A DNA stretch of 5,325 nt, taken from Pseudomonadota bacterium (lineage in GTDB: Bacteria; Pseudomonadota; Alphaproteobacteria; Rhizobiales; Hyphomicrobiaceae). Shown piece by piece: positions 1-5,325 of the stretch. The notes beneath the pieces are model-generated. The model saw only the letters and a list, made by a program, of their open reading frames with translations. It did no database searches and was not told where the DNA came from. Where the stretch lies: NCBI GenBank assembly GCA_021812845.1, contig JAKAML010000128.1:1-5325 (forward strand), in the 5' to 3' direction. Numbering within the stretch: position 1 is the stretch's first letter; every line of letters starts with the position of its first letter. The translations under genes and the position numbers were made by a program.

Positions 1-327
1 CTGTCGCAGCTCTCGCGTCAGGTCGAGTCCCGCGAGGACAAGCGGCCACAGCTCTCCGATCTTCGCGAATCGGGCTCGATCGAGCAGGACGCCGACGTTG
101 TGCTGTTCGTGTTCCGTGAGGAATACTATGTCGAGCGCATGAAGCCGGCCGAGGGAGATCCGAAATTCGCCGAGTGGCAACAGAAGATGATGAGCGTCTC
201 GGGCAAGGCCGAGGTCATCATCGGCAAGCAGCGCCACGGTCCCGTGGGCACGGTCGAGCTGTCGTTCGAGAGCCAGTTCACGCGCTTCGGCAACCTCGCC
301 CGCGACTACCAGTTGCCGCCACGGTGA
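1..327 (+). CDS. dnaB: Replicative DNA helicase DnaB, C-terminal fragment (5' truncated)
   Basis: This is the last 108 codons of the hexameric replicative helicase that unwinds DNA at the fork using ATP. The reading frame is open from base 1 and ends at TGA 325-327; the N-terminal primase-binding domain and the Walker A and B motifs lie outside the window. Seen here are the SQLSR segment (residues 2-6 of the fragment), the block [15 protein letters not shown] (18-32) followed by REEYY (39-43), and [10 protein letters not shown] (75-84). These are hallmark C-terminal DnaB motifs. By family knowledge, K76 and R78 in the last block match the lysine and arginine finger that reach into the neighbouring subunit's ATP site. 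The end RDYQLPPR is a normal terminus with no sign of damage. RadA carries a related RecA-fold core, but it has KNRFG and a Lon-like tail and is encoded separately downstream. Identification is very secure. Confidence 0.97.
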   Translation: MSQLSRQVESREDKRPQLSDLRESGSIEQDADVVLFVFREEYYVERMKPAEGDPKFAEWQQKMMSVSGKAEVIIGKQRHGPVGTVELSFESQFTRFGNLARDYQLPPR

Positions 328-352
328 GTCCGTCGTGGCGCCGCTCGCGGCC

Positions 353-356
353 GGAG
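353..356 (+). promoter_or_regulatory. Ribosome binding site that favours the ATG start of alr
   Basis: GGAG stands eight bases before the ATG at 365. The longer in-frame alternative, GTG at 335, has no purine-rich Shine-Dalgarno sequence at a sensible distance and lies only seven bases after the dnaB stop. This is the main reason for choosing 365 as the alr start. Confidence 0.5.
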
Positions 357-364
357 CCGCGGCC

Positions 365-1555
365 ATGACCGGCCATTCGAGACCGCCGCCGACCGCGGCC
401 CGAGACGGCACCGGATCCGGATGGGGCCCGGTCGTCCCGCCGTGCGGTCTTCCCTCGCTGGCGCTCGGGGTGGTCACGATCGATCTCGGCGCACTCGCGC
501 GCAACTGGCGCTCGCTTGCGGCCCTCGTCGCGCCGGCCGAGTGCGCCGCCGTCGTCAAGGCCGACGGCTACGGGCTCGGCGCGGCGCGCATCGTGCCGGC
601 GCTCGAAGCCGCCGGATGCCGGACGTTCTTCGTCGCGACCGTCGACGAGGCCGTCGCCTGCCGGCGGTCGGCACCGGGCGCGATGGTGCTCGTCCTCGAC
701 GGCGTCGCGGGCGCCGACGTCTTGATCGCAGAAGACCTCGTGCCCGTGCTCGCGACCGATGCCGACATCAGGGCATGGAGCGGCGCGTCGGCCGCCGCCG
801 GCCGCCGTCTCGCCGCGGCGCTCCATATCGATACCGGCCTCAACCGGCTCGGCCTCGACGTGGCGACGCCCGAGCGCCGGCGCGACGTCGCGGCGCGCCT
901 CGCAGACATCGACGTCGGGCTCGTCATGAGCCATCTCGCCTGCGCCGACGAGCCGGGACACGCCATGAACGAGCGGCAGCGCGCAGCCTTCGCCGAGCGC
1001 CGCGACACGGCACCCGGCGCCCGCGCGAGCCTCGCCGCGTCGGACGGGCTGATGCTCGGCCGGGCGTATCACTTCGACCTCGTGCGCCCGGGCTACGCGC
1101 TCTACGGCGGCCAGGCGTTCGGCGGCGGACGGACGCCGGTCGAGCCGGTGGTCGCGGTCGCGGCCAGGATCCTGCAGGTGAGCGAGATCGAGGCCGGGGC
1201 GGCCGTCGGCTATGGCGCGACGTGGATCGCGCCGTCGCGACGCCGCATCGCCACCCTCGCGGCGGGCTATGCGGACGGCCTCGCCCGCCATCTCTCGGCG
1301 CCCGCCGGCCATTCGGGCGGAGAGGTCGCGGTCCGCGGCGCGCGATGCCCGATCGTGGGGCGCGTCTCGATGGACCTTACCACGGTCGACGTCACCGACG
1401 TTGCGGGCCCTCCCGTCGAGAGCGGCGAGTGGGCCGAGATCGTCGGCCCTACGCTCACCATCGAGGAGGTCGGCCAGCGCGCCGGCAGCATCGGCTACGA
1501 GGTGCTGACGCGATTGTCGCGGCGGTTCCATCGCCTCTATCGAGGTCAGGACTGA
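365..1555 (+). CDS. alr: Alanine racemase (PLP-dependent)
   Basis: Cytoplasmic enzyme that interconverts L- and D-alanine and supplies D-Ala for peptidoglycan. From ATG 365 it is 396 residues, slightly longer than the usual 360-380; about 35 Pro/Gly/Ala-rich residues precede the first conserved strand (VVTIDLGALARNW). The N-terminal TIM barrel carries VVKADGYGLG with the PLP-binding lysine K65, then HIDTGLNRLG (154-163), MSHLACADEPGH, SLAASDG and DLVRPGYALYG, where R241 should contact the pyridine nitrogen. The C-terminal beta domain carries VGYGATW with the catalytic tyrosine Y283, AAGYADG, GRVSMDL (M336) and IGYEVLTRLSRR. All key catalytic residues are present. Small differences from the textbook enzymes are ADGYG for A(D/N)AYG and Ser for Cys before Met-Asp in GRV(C/S)MD. 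Start choice: GTG 335 would add ten residues without a ribosome site. The gene follows dnaB closely and its stop is one base from radA, so it is probably co-transcribed with both. The function is secure; the start is moderately sure. Confidence 0.95.
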   Translation: MTGHSRPPPTAARDGTGSGWGPVVPPCGLPSLALGVVTIDLGALARNWRSLAALVAPAECAAVVKADGYGLGAARIVPALEAAGCRTFFVATVDEAVACRRSAPGAMVLVLDGVAGADVLIAEDLVPVLATDADIRAWSGASAAAGRRLAAALHIDTGLNRLGLDVATPERRRDVAARLADIDVGLVMSHLACADEPGHAMNERQRAAFAERRDTAPGARASLAASDGLMLGRAYHFDLVRPGYALYGGQAFGGGRTPVEPVVAVAARILQVSEIEAGAAVGYGATWIAPSRRRIATLAAGYADGLARHLSAPAGHSGGEVAVRGARCPIVGRVSMDLTTVDVTDVAGPPVESGEWAEIVGPTLTIEEVGQRAGSIGYEVLTRLSRRFHRLYRGQD

Positions 1556-1556
1556 G

Positions 1557-2933
1557 ATGGCCAAGGCCGCGAAATCCGCGTTCGTCTGCCAGAGCTGCGG
1601 CACGACCTCGACGCGCTGGGCGGGGAAGTGCGCAGCCTGCGGCGAGTGGAACACCATCGTCGAGGAGACGGACGCCGGCCCGCCGCCCGGCTCGGGCATC
1701 ACCAAGGCGACGCGCGGGCGGGCGGTGACGCTCGAAAGCCTCGCCGGCAGCACCGCCGAGGCGCCGCGGTTTTCGACCGGCAACGGCGAGCTCGACCGCG
1801 TCACGGGCGGCGGCATCGTGCCGGGCTCGGCGCTGCTGATCGGCGGCGAGCCGGGCATCGGCAAATCGACGCTGCTGCTGCAGCTCACCGCCGCCCTCGC
1901 CCGCGCCGGCCGGCGCGCGGTCTATTTCTCGGGCGAGGAGGCGACCGCGCAGGTGCGGCTCAGGGCCGAGCGGCTCGGCGTCGCGGATGCCCCGGTGGCG
2001 CTCGCGGCGGAGACCAACGTCGCCAACATCCTGGCCACCCTGGCCGACGGCCCGCGCGCCGATCTCGTGGTCGTCGACAGCATCCAGACGCTGTGGGCCG
2101 ATGCGCTCGACGCGGCGCCGGGCACCGTCAGCCAGGTGCGCGCCGCCACGCAGTCGCTGATCCGCCACGCCAAGACGCAAGGCAGCGCGGTGCTGCTCGT
2201 CGGCCACGTCACCAAGGACGGCAACATCGCCGGGCCGAAGGTGATCGAGCACATGGTCGACACGGTGCTCTATTTCGAGGGCGACCGCGGCCACCCCTAC
2301 CGGATCCTGCGGGCGGTCAAGAACCGCTTCGGCGCCTCCGACGAGATCGGCGTGTTCGAGATGGCGGGCTCGGGGCTGCGCGAAGTCAAGAACCCGTCGG
2401 AGCTCTTTCTCGGCGAGCGGAATTCCAAGGCGCCGGGTCTCGCCGTGTTCGCGGGCATCGAGGGGACGCGGCCGATCCTGGTCGAGGTGCAGGCGCTCGT
2501 CGCGCCCTCGGGTCTCGGCACGCCGCGCCGCGCGGTCGTCGGCTGGGACGGCAACCGGCTGTCGATGCTGCTCGCCGTGCTCGATGCCCGCTGCGGGGTC
2601 TCCTTCGCCAGCCACGATGTCTATCTCAATGTCGCCGGTGGCCTGAAGATCGTCGAGCCTGCGTGTGACCTCGCCGCCGCAGCCGCCCTTCTTTCGTCGC
2701 TTTCGGGCGTTGCTCTGCCACCCGACGATGTCTATTTCGGAGAGATATCCCTGTCGGGTGCCGTGCGGCCGGCGAGCCACATGACCGCCCGCCTCAAGGA
2801 GGCGCAGAAGCTCGGTTTCGCCCGCGCCGTGGTGCCGGCCAGCGGCGAGATCGAGAAGGGCACCACAAAATTGCGTCTCGATCGGCTGCAACACCTGAAG
2901 GAGCTTGCGGAACGACTATCGTCATGCAAGTGA
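1557..2933 (+). CDS. radA: DNA repair protein RadA (Sms), DnaB-like recombination helicase
   Basis: A 458-residue protein, the usual RadA length. In the family it works with RecA, promoting branch migration and strand extension during recombinational repair. In order: an N-terminal C4 zinc finger (C11, C14, C25, C28, in CQSCG and CAACG); a RecA-fold ATPase core with Walker A GEPGIGKST (97-105) and Walker B VVVDS (D174); the RadA signature KNRFG (255-259); and a Lon-protease-like C-terminal domain (about 285-458) containing DVYLNVAGGLKIVEP and DVYFGEISLSGAVRP. The Lon catalytic serine appears absent (EPACDLA, 367-373), as expected for the non-proteolytic RadA domain. ATG 1557 follows the alr TGA by one base, with AGG at 1548-1550 six bases ahead of it, so translation is probably coupled to alr. 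The gene is complete, with no frameshift or missing motif. Identification is very secure. Confidence 0.98.
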   Translation: MAKAAKSAFVCQSCGTTSTRWAGKCAACGEWNTIVEETDAGPPPGSGITKATRGRAVTLESLAGSTAEAPRFSTGNGELDRVTGGGIVPGSALLIGGEPGIGKSTLLLQLTAALARAGRRAVYFSGEEATAQVRLRAERLGVADAPVALAAETNVANILATLADGPRADLVVVDSIQTLWADALDAAPGTVSQVRAATQSLIRHAKTQGSAVLLVGHVTKDGNIAGPKVIEHMVDTVLYFEGDRGHPYRILRAVKNRFGASDEIGVFEMAGSGLREVKNPSELFLGERNSKAPGLAVFAGIEGTRPILVEVQALVAPSGLGTPRRAVVGWDGNRLSMLLAVLDARCGVSFASHDVYLNVAGGLKIVEPACDLAAAAALLSSLSGVALPPDDVYFGEISLSGAVRPASHMTARLKEAQKLGFARAVVPASGEIEKGTTKLRLDRLQHLKELAERLSSCK

Positions 2934-3007
2934 ACCCCGACCAGTCAGGCGCGTCTTCCGAGGCGCGGCGGCCCCTCCGTCGGCGCCCCGCCTCCCACTC
3001 GACGGAT

Positions 3008-3013
3008 GGAGAG
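3008..3013 (+). promoter_or_regulatory. Ribosome binding site fixing the cvpA start
   Basis: GGAGAG lies eight bases before ATG 3022, a good Shine-Dalgarno match and spacing. It supports 3022 over the in-frame TTG at 2905, which lies inside radA and has only weak purine-rich sequence ahead of it (AAGGAG at 2898-2903 directly abuts that TTG). Confidence 0.6.
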
Positions 3014-3021
3014 CCGAGACC

Positions 3022-3663
3022 ATGATCGGTCCGTTGACCTACCTCGACGCGGCGCTGCTCGCGATCGCCTTCATATCGGGGCTGCTCGCCATGTACCGCG
3101 GCCTGACGCGGGAGCTGCTGTCGATCGTCTCGTGGGCCGTGGCGCTCGGCGCCGTCCTCTATTTCGTGTTGTTCCACAGGCAGTTCGCCAAGGAGATGGC
3201 GGACCAGATGGGGGCCCAGCTCCCGATCGCCCAGATCGTCATCGGCGCGATCATCTTCCTGATCGTACTGATCGTCGTTCACTTGATTACGGCGCGCATC
3301 TCGGATTCGATCCTCGACAGCCGGGTCGGCATGATCGACCGCGTGCTCGGCTTCCTGTTCGGCGTCGCCCGCGGCTTCGTCCTGGTCGTCATTCCCTACA
3401 TGTTCTACGAGGCGTTCTTCCCCGATCCGCGCCAGCAGCTCGAATGGGTGCGCGAGGCCAAGTCCCTCCCCTACATCAAGAGCACCGGCAACAGCTTCCG
3501 CCAGATCCTGACGCGGTACGTTCCGTCGCAGGTCAATCCGCCGCCGGGGGAGCAGCAAGGTTTCATGAGCCCTTCCGTTGACGTTCGTGTTATAGCGCTG
3601 GCGAAATTCGACGGCGGTCATATATCTGTCACGCGGATCGAGACCGTGGCGCGGCGCGCCTAG
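3022..3663 (+). CDS. cvpA: CvpA family inner-membrane protein
   Basis: A 213-residue membrane protein of the CvpA family. It is named for its need in colicin V production in E. coli, but its molecular role is still unclear; later work links it to envelope stress tolerance. Four hydrophobic segments are visible at about residues 6-24, 33-51, 69-90 and 107-125. The family pattern is clear: LDAALL near the start, MYRGLTRELLSIVSWAVA (24-41), ISDSILDSRVGMIDRVLGF (93-111) and GVARGFVLV. A polar C-terminal region (about 134-180, ending PPPGEQQG) follows. The start at 3022 begins directly at the first helix; the upstream TTG would add 39 residues of non-membrane sequence overlapping radA. Its position just before purF is the classic family context. 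The odd part is the last ~33 residues (181-213), where codon bias collapses: only 9 of 20 codons from 3568 to 3627 end in G or C, against 27 of 28 at 3337-3420. The true protein may end earlier or have been extended. The family call is secure, the tail uncertain. Confidence 0.92.
   Translation: MIGPLTYLDAALLAIAFISGLLAMYRGLTRELLSIVSWAVALGAVLYFVLFHRQFAKEMADQMGAQLPIAQIVIGAIIFLIVLIVVHLITARISDSILDSRVGMIDRVLGFLFGVARGFVLVVIPYMFYEAFFPDPRQQLEWVREAKSLPYIKSTGNSFRQILTRYVPSQVNPPPGEQQGFMSPSVDVRVIALAKFDGGHISVTRIETVARRA
3571..3630 (+). promoter_or_regulatory. AT-rich patch, possible purF promoter inside the cvpA 3' end
   Basis: These 60 bases are about 52% GC (31 of 60) in a window near 70%. They contain TTGACG (3578-3583), TATAGC preceded by an extended TGT (3588-3596), and TATATC (3621-3626). 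The elements are not well paired: TTGACG is only 7 bases from TATAGC, and the hexamer 17 bases before TATATC is a poor -35 (CTGGCG). The region looks promoter-like in composition and would give purF a leader of roughly 140-180 bases, but I cannot name one convincing sigma-70 pair. This is inference. Confidence 0.25.
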
Positions 3664-3721
3664 TGCGACTCGGCGCCTCGTGGCATGAAGGATCCGCTCC
3701 GTGCGTGCACGGCGGCAGGGT

Positions 3722-3739
3722 CGACCCTCGGCGGGGTCG
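3722..3739 (+). other. Small GC-rich hairpin in the purF leader
   Basis: CGACCC (3722-3727) and GGGTCG (3734-3739) are perfectly complementary around a six-base loop. The hairpin lies about 42 bases before the purF ATG. No T-run follows, so it is not a standard intrinsic terminator. It overlaps the perfect palindrome GGGTCGACCC (3718-3727), and CCGATCGG (3747-3754) follows shortly after. Short palindromes like these are common by chance in DNA this GC-rich. I recognise no riboswitch or repressor site here. Confidence 0.25.
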
Positions 3740-3770
3740 GGCCGGACCGATCGGCGGCGAGGGCTCGAGC

Positions 3771-3776
3771 GGGAGG
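3771..3776 (+). promoter_or_regulatory. Ribosome binding site of purF
   Basis: GGGAGG ends five bases before ATG 3782. It is the strongest Shine-Dalgarno sequence in the window. It fixes a start 43 codons ahead of the catalytic cysteine, which makes the N-terminal propeptide part of the translated product. Confidence 0.7.
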
Positions 3777-3781
3777 CATCC

Positions 3782-5325
3782 ATGGCGCAACGCACGTCGC
3801 AGTCCGGGGCAGCACGACCGAAACCCAATCCCCGGCCCGCCTCTCCCCATCGGGAGGAACTCGACGGGCCCGAGCATCTCCGGTACGGCGACGACAGACT
3901 CCGCGAGGAATGCGGGGTCTTCGCTGTTTTCGGACACCCGGAAGCGGCGGCGCTGACGGCGCTCGGCCTGCACGCCCTCCAGCATCGCGGCCAGGAAGCG
4001 TCCGGCATCGTCACCTACGACGGCAAGCAGTTCCATTCGGAGCGCCGGATGGGCCTCGTCGGCGACAACTTCAACCGCCCGAGCGTCATCAAGCGGCTCA
4101 AGGGCCGCATCGCGGTCGGCCACAACCGCTACTCGACCACCGGCGACGCCATCCTGCGCAACGTGCAGCCACTGTTCGCCGACATCGACACCGGCGGCTT
4201 CGCCGTCGCCCACAACGGCAACCTCACCAACGCGCTGACGCTCCGCCAGGAGCTCATCAAGTCGGGCGCCATCTGCCAGTCGACCTCCGACACCGAGGTC
4301 ATCCTGCACCTGCTCTCGCGCTCGCAGAAGCGGCGGATCGTCGAGCGCTTCATCGAGGCCCTGCGCCAGATCGAAGGCGCGTACGCGCTCGCCTGTCTCA
4401 CGAACGGGATGCTGATCGGCGCCCGCGACCCGATCGGCATCCGCCCGCTCGTCATCGGCCGGCTCGACAACGGCGGCTACGTGCTGGCGTCGGAGACCTG
4501 CGCCCTCGACATCGTCGGCGCCGAGTTCCTGCGCGAGGTTGAGAACGGCGAGGTGGTCACGATCACCGAGGACCACGGGTTGCAGAGCCACCGCCCATTC
4601 GCGAGCCGGCCGGCCCGTCCGTGCATCTTCGAGTACATCTACTTCTCGCGCCCCGACAGCATCATCGGCGGCCGCAGCGTCTACGACATCAGGAAGCAGA
4701 TGGGGCGGGAGCTGGCGCGCGAATCCGCGGTCGCGGCCGACGTCGTCGTGCCGATCCCCGATTCCGGCGTTCCGGCAGCGATCGGCTTCGCGCAGGAATC
4801 GGGCATCCCGTTCGAGCTCGGCATCATTCGCAACCACTACGTCGGCCGCACCTTCATCGAGCCGACGCAGAAGATCCGCGCCTTCGGCGTCAAGCTCAAG
4901 CATTCCGCCAACGCCGGCGTCATCAAGGGCCGGTCGATCGTCCTCATCGACGACAGCGTGGTGCGCGGCACGACGTCGAAGAAGATCGTGCAGATGATGT
5001 TCGACGCCGGCGCGCGGGAGGTGCACATGCGCATCTCCTCGCCGCCGATCACGCATCCCGACTATTACGGCATCGACACGCCGCGGAAGGCCGACCTGCT
5101 CGCGGCCAACATGGACCTCGAGGGGATGCGCCAGTTCATGGGCGCGACCAGCCTCGCCTTCATCTCCGTCGACGGCATCTATCGCGCCGTCGGCCTCGAC
5201 GGCCGCGACGACCGCGCACCGCAGTTCACCGACCACTGCTTCACCGGCGAGTACCCGACCGAGCTCGCCGACCAGAACGGCACCCACATGCCGCGCCAGC
5301 TTTCGCTCCTTGCCGAGGTCAAGTA
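3782..5325 (+). CDS. purF: Amidophosphoribosyltransferase PurF (glutamine-PRPP amidotransferase); only the end of the stop codon missing
   Basis: Catalyses the committed step of purine synthesis: PRPP plus glutamine gives 5-phosphoribosylamine. The frame is open from ATG 3782 to the edge: 514 codons plus TA, very probably the first two bases of TAA or TAG, since RQLSLLAEVK is a typical end. A Pro/Arg-rich propeptide (1-43) precedes the Ntn nucleophile C44 in REECGVFAVFG; by family knowledge it is removed autocatalytically. Glutaminase residues are visible as R116 (GHNRYST), N145-G146 (AHNGNLTN) and D170 (STSDTE). The phosphoribosyltransferase half has EYIYFSRPDS, IPDSGVPAAIGFAQESG, the flexible-loop sequence YVGRTFIEPTQ and the PRPP loop VLIDDSVVRGTT (387-398, with D390 and D391). 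Of the four cysteines that bind the 4Fe-4S cluster in the Bacillus enzyme, only the first appears to be kept (C281); HPDYYG replaces the second and QFTDHCFTG the last pair. That fits a cluster-free alphaproteobacterial form. The gene follows cvpA after 118 bases and may have its own promoter. Confidence 0.97.
   Translation, partial: MAQRTSQSGAARPKPNPRPASPHREELDGPEHLRYGDDRLREECGVFAVFGHPEAAALTALGLHALQHRGQEASGIVTYDGKQFHSERRMGLVGDNFNRPSVIKRLKGRIAVGHNRYSTTGDAILRNVQPLFADIDTGGFAVAHNGNLTNALTLRQELIKSGAICQSTSDTEVILHLLSRSQKRRIVERFIEALRQIEGAYALACLTNGMLIGARDPIGIRPLVIGRLDNGGYVLASETCALDIVGAEFLREVENGEVVTITEDHGLQSHRPFASRPARPCIFEYIYFSRPDSIIGGRSVYDIRKQMGRELARESAVAADVVVPIPDSGVPAAIGFAQESGIPFELGIIRNHYVGRTFIEPTQKIRAFGVKLKHSANAGVIKGRSIVLIDDSVVRGTTSKKIVQMMFDAGAREVHMRISSPPITHPDYYGIDTPRKADLLAANMDLEGMRQFMGATSLAFISVDGIYRAVGLDGRDDRAPQFTDHCFTGEYPTELADQNGTHMPRQLSLLAEVK

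Noticed and set aside
421..1728. 435-codon + strand frame starting at ATG 421 inside alr
   Set aside because: Out of frame with alr, overwhelmingly Arg-rich and without motifs; the alr frame carries all catalytic residues.
278..1888. 536-codon open frame on the minus strand across alr and the start of radA
   Set aside because: Its translation is dominated by Arg, Ala, Asp and Gly with no recognisable motif, and it lies opposite intact alr and radA. Long antisense frames are expected in DNA this GC-rich.
1455..2894. 479-codon minus-strand frame opposite radA
   Set aside because: Arg/Ala/Gly/Asp-rich shadow of an intact radA with every family motif; no domain seen.
2976..3006. Inverted repeat TCCGTCG (2976-2982) and CGACGGA (3000-3006) in the radA-cvpA gap, considered as a terminator
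   Set aside because: The loop is 17 bases, no T-run follows, and it sits directly before the cvpA ribosome site. It could be chance at this GC content.
2905..3021. TTG start at 2905 for a longer cvpA overlapping radA
   Set aside because: The extra 39 residues are polar and Pro/Arg-rich, unlike CvpA N-termini, which begin at the first membrane helix; ATG 3022 has GGAGAG at good spacing.
2794..4014. 406-codon minus-strand frame opposite cvpA and the start of purF
   Set aside because: Low-complexity, highly charged translation with no motif; it crosses three clearly coding regions on the other strand.
3685..4542. 285-codon + strand frame starting in the cvpA-purF gap
   Set aside because: It runs out of frame through purF and is an Arg/Pro/His-rich translation with no motif. 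The purF frame at 3782 has the strong ribosome site and the conserved protein.
3629..5287. 552-codon minus-strand frame covering nearly all of purF
   Set aside because: Val/Asp/Ala/Arg-rich composition typical of a reverse-complement shadow; purF on the + strand has complete catalytic motifs.

Overview
The window is a high-GC (roughly 70% by eye) stretch of bacterial chromosome with five housekeeping genes, all on the + strand, in the order dnaB (3' end) - alr - radA - cvpA - purF. This order, the GC-ending codon use and the protein types point to an alphaproteobacterium, most likely of the Hyphomicrobiales (Rhizobiales). The protein types include an Alr with GRVSMDL, and a PurF that combines a long propeptide with FTDH-FTG at the C-terminus. 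The placement rests on remembered family features, not on a search.

Layout. Positions 1-327 are the last 108 codons of the replicative helicase DnaB. After a short gap comes alr (best start 365, stop 1555), then radA (1557-2933), whose ATG lies one base after the alr stop, so the two are probably translationally coupled. An 88-base gap leads to cvpA (3022-3663), a small four-helix membrane protein. A 118-base gap with a small GC-rich hairpin leads to purF (3782 to the window edge). The window stops two bases into what is probably the purF stop codon, so that gene is essentially complete. No stretch of 300 bases or more lacks a gene.

How the genes fit together. DnaB and RadA are RecA-fold motors for replication and recombination. 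Alr supplies D-alanine for peptidoglycan. PurF commits PRPP to purine synthesis. CvpA sits next to purF, as in many proteobacteria. The genes look like a conserved housekeeping cluster rather than one pathway.

I found no mobile element, CRISPR array, tRNA, rRNA or defence gene, and no sign of an undescribed system. The points most worth a second look are subtle. The last ~33 codons of cvpA lose the genome's codon bias, become AT-rich and may overlap a purF promoter. PurF has a 43-residue propeptide but lacks most of the Fe-S cysteines of the Bacillus enzyme. The starts of alr and cvpA need correcting from the longest open frame.
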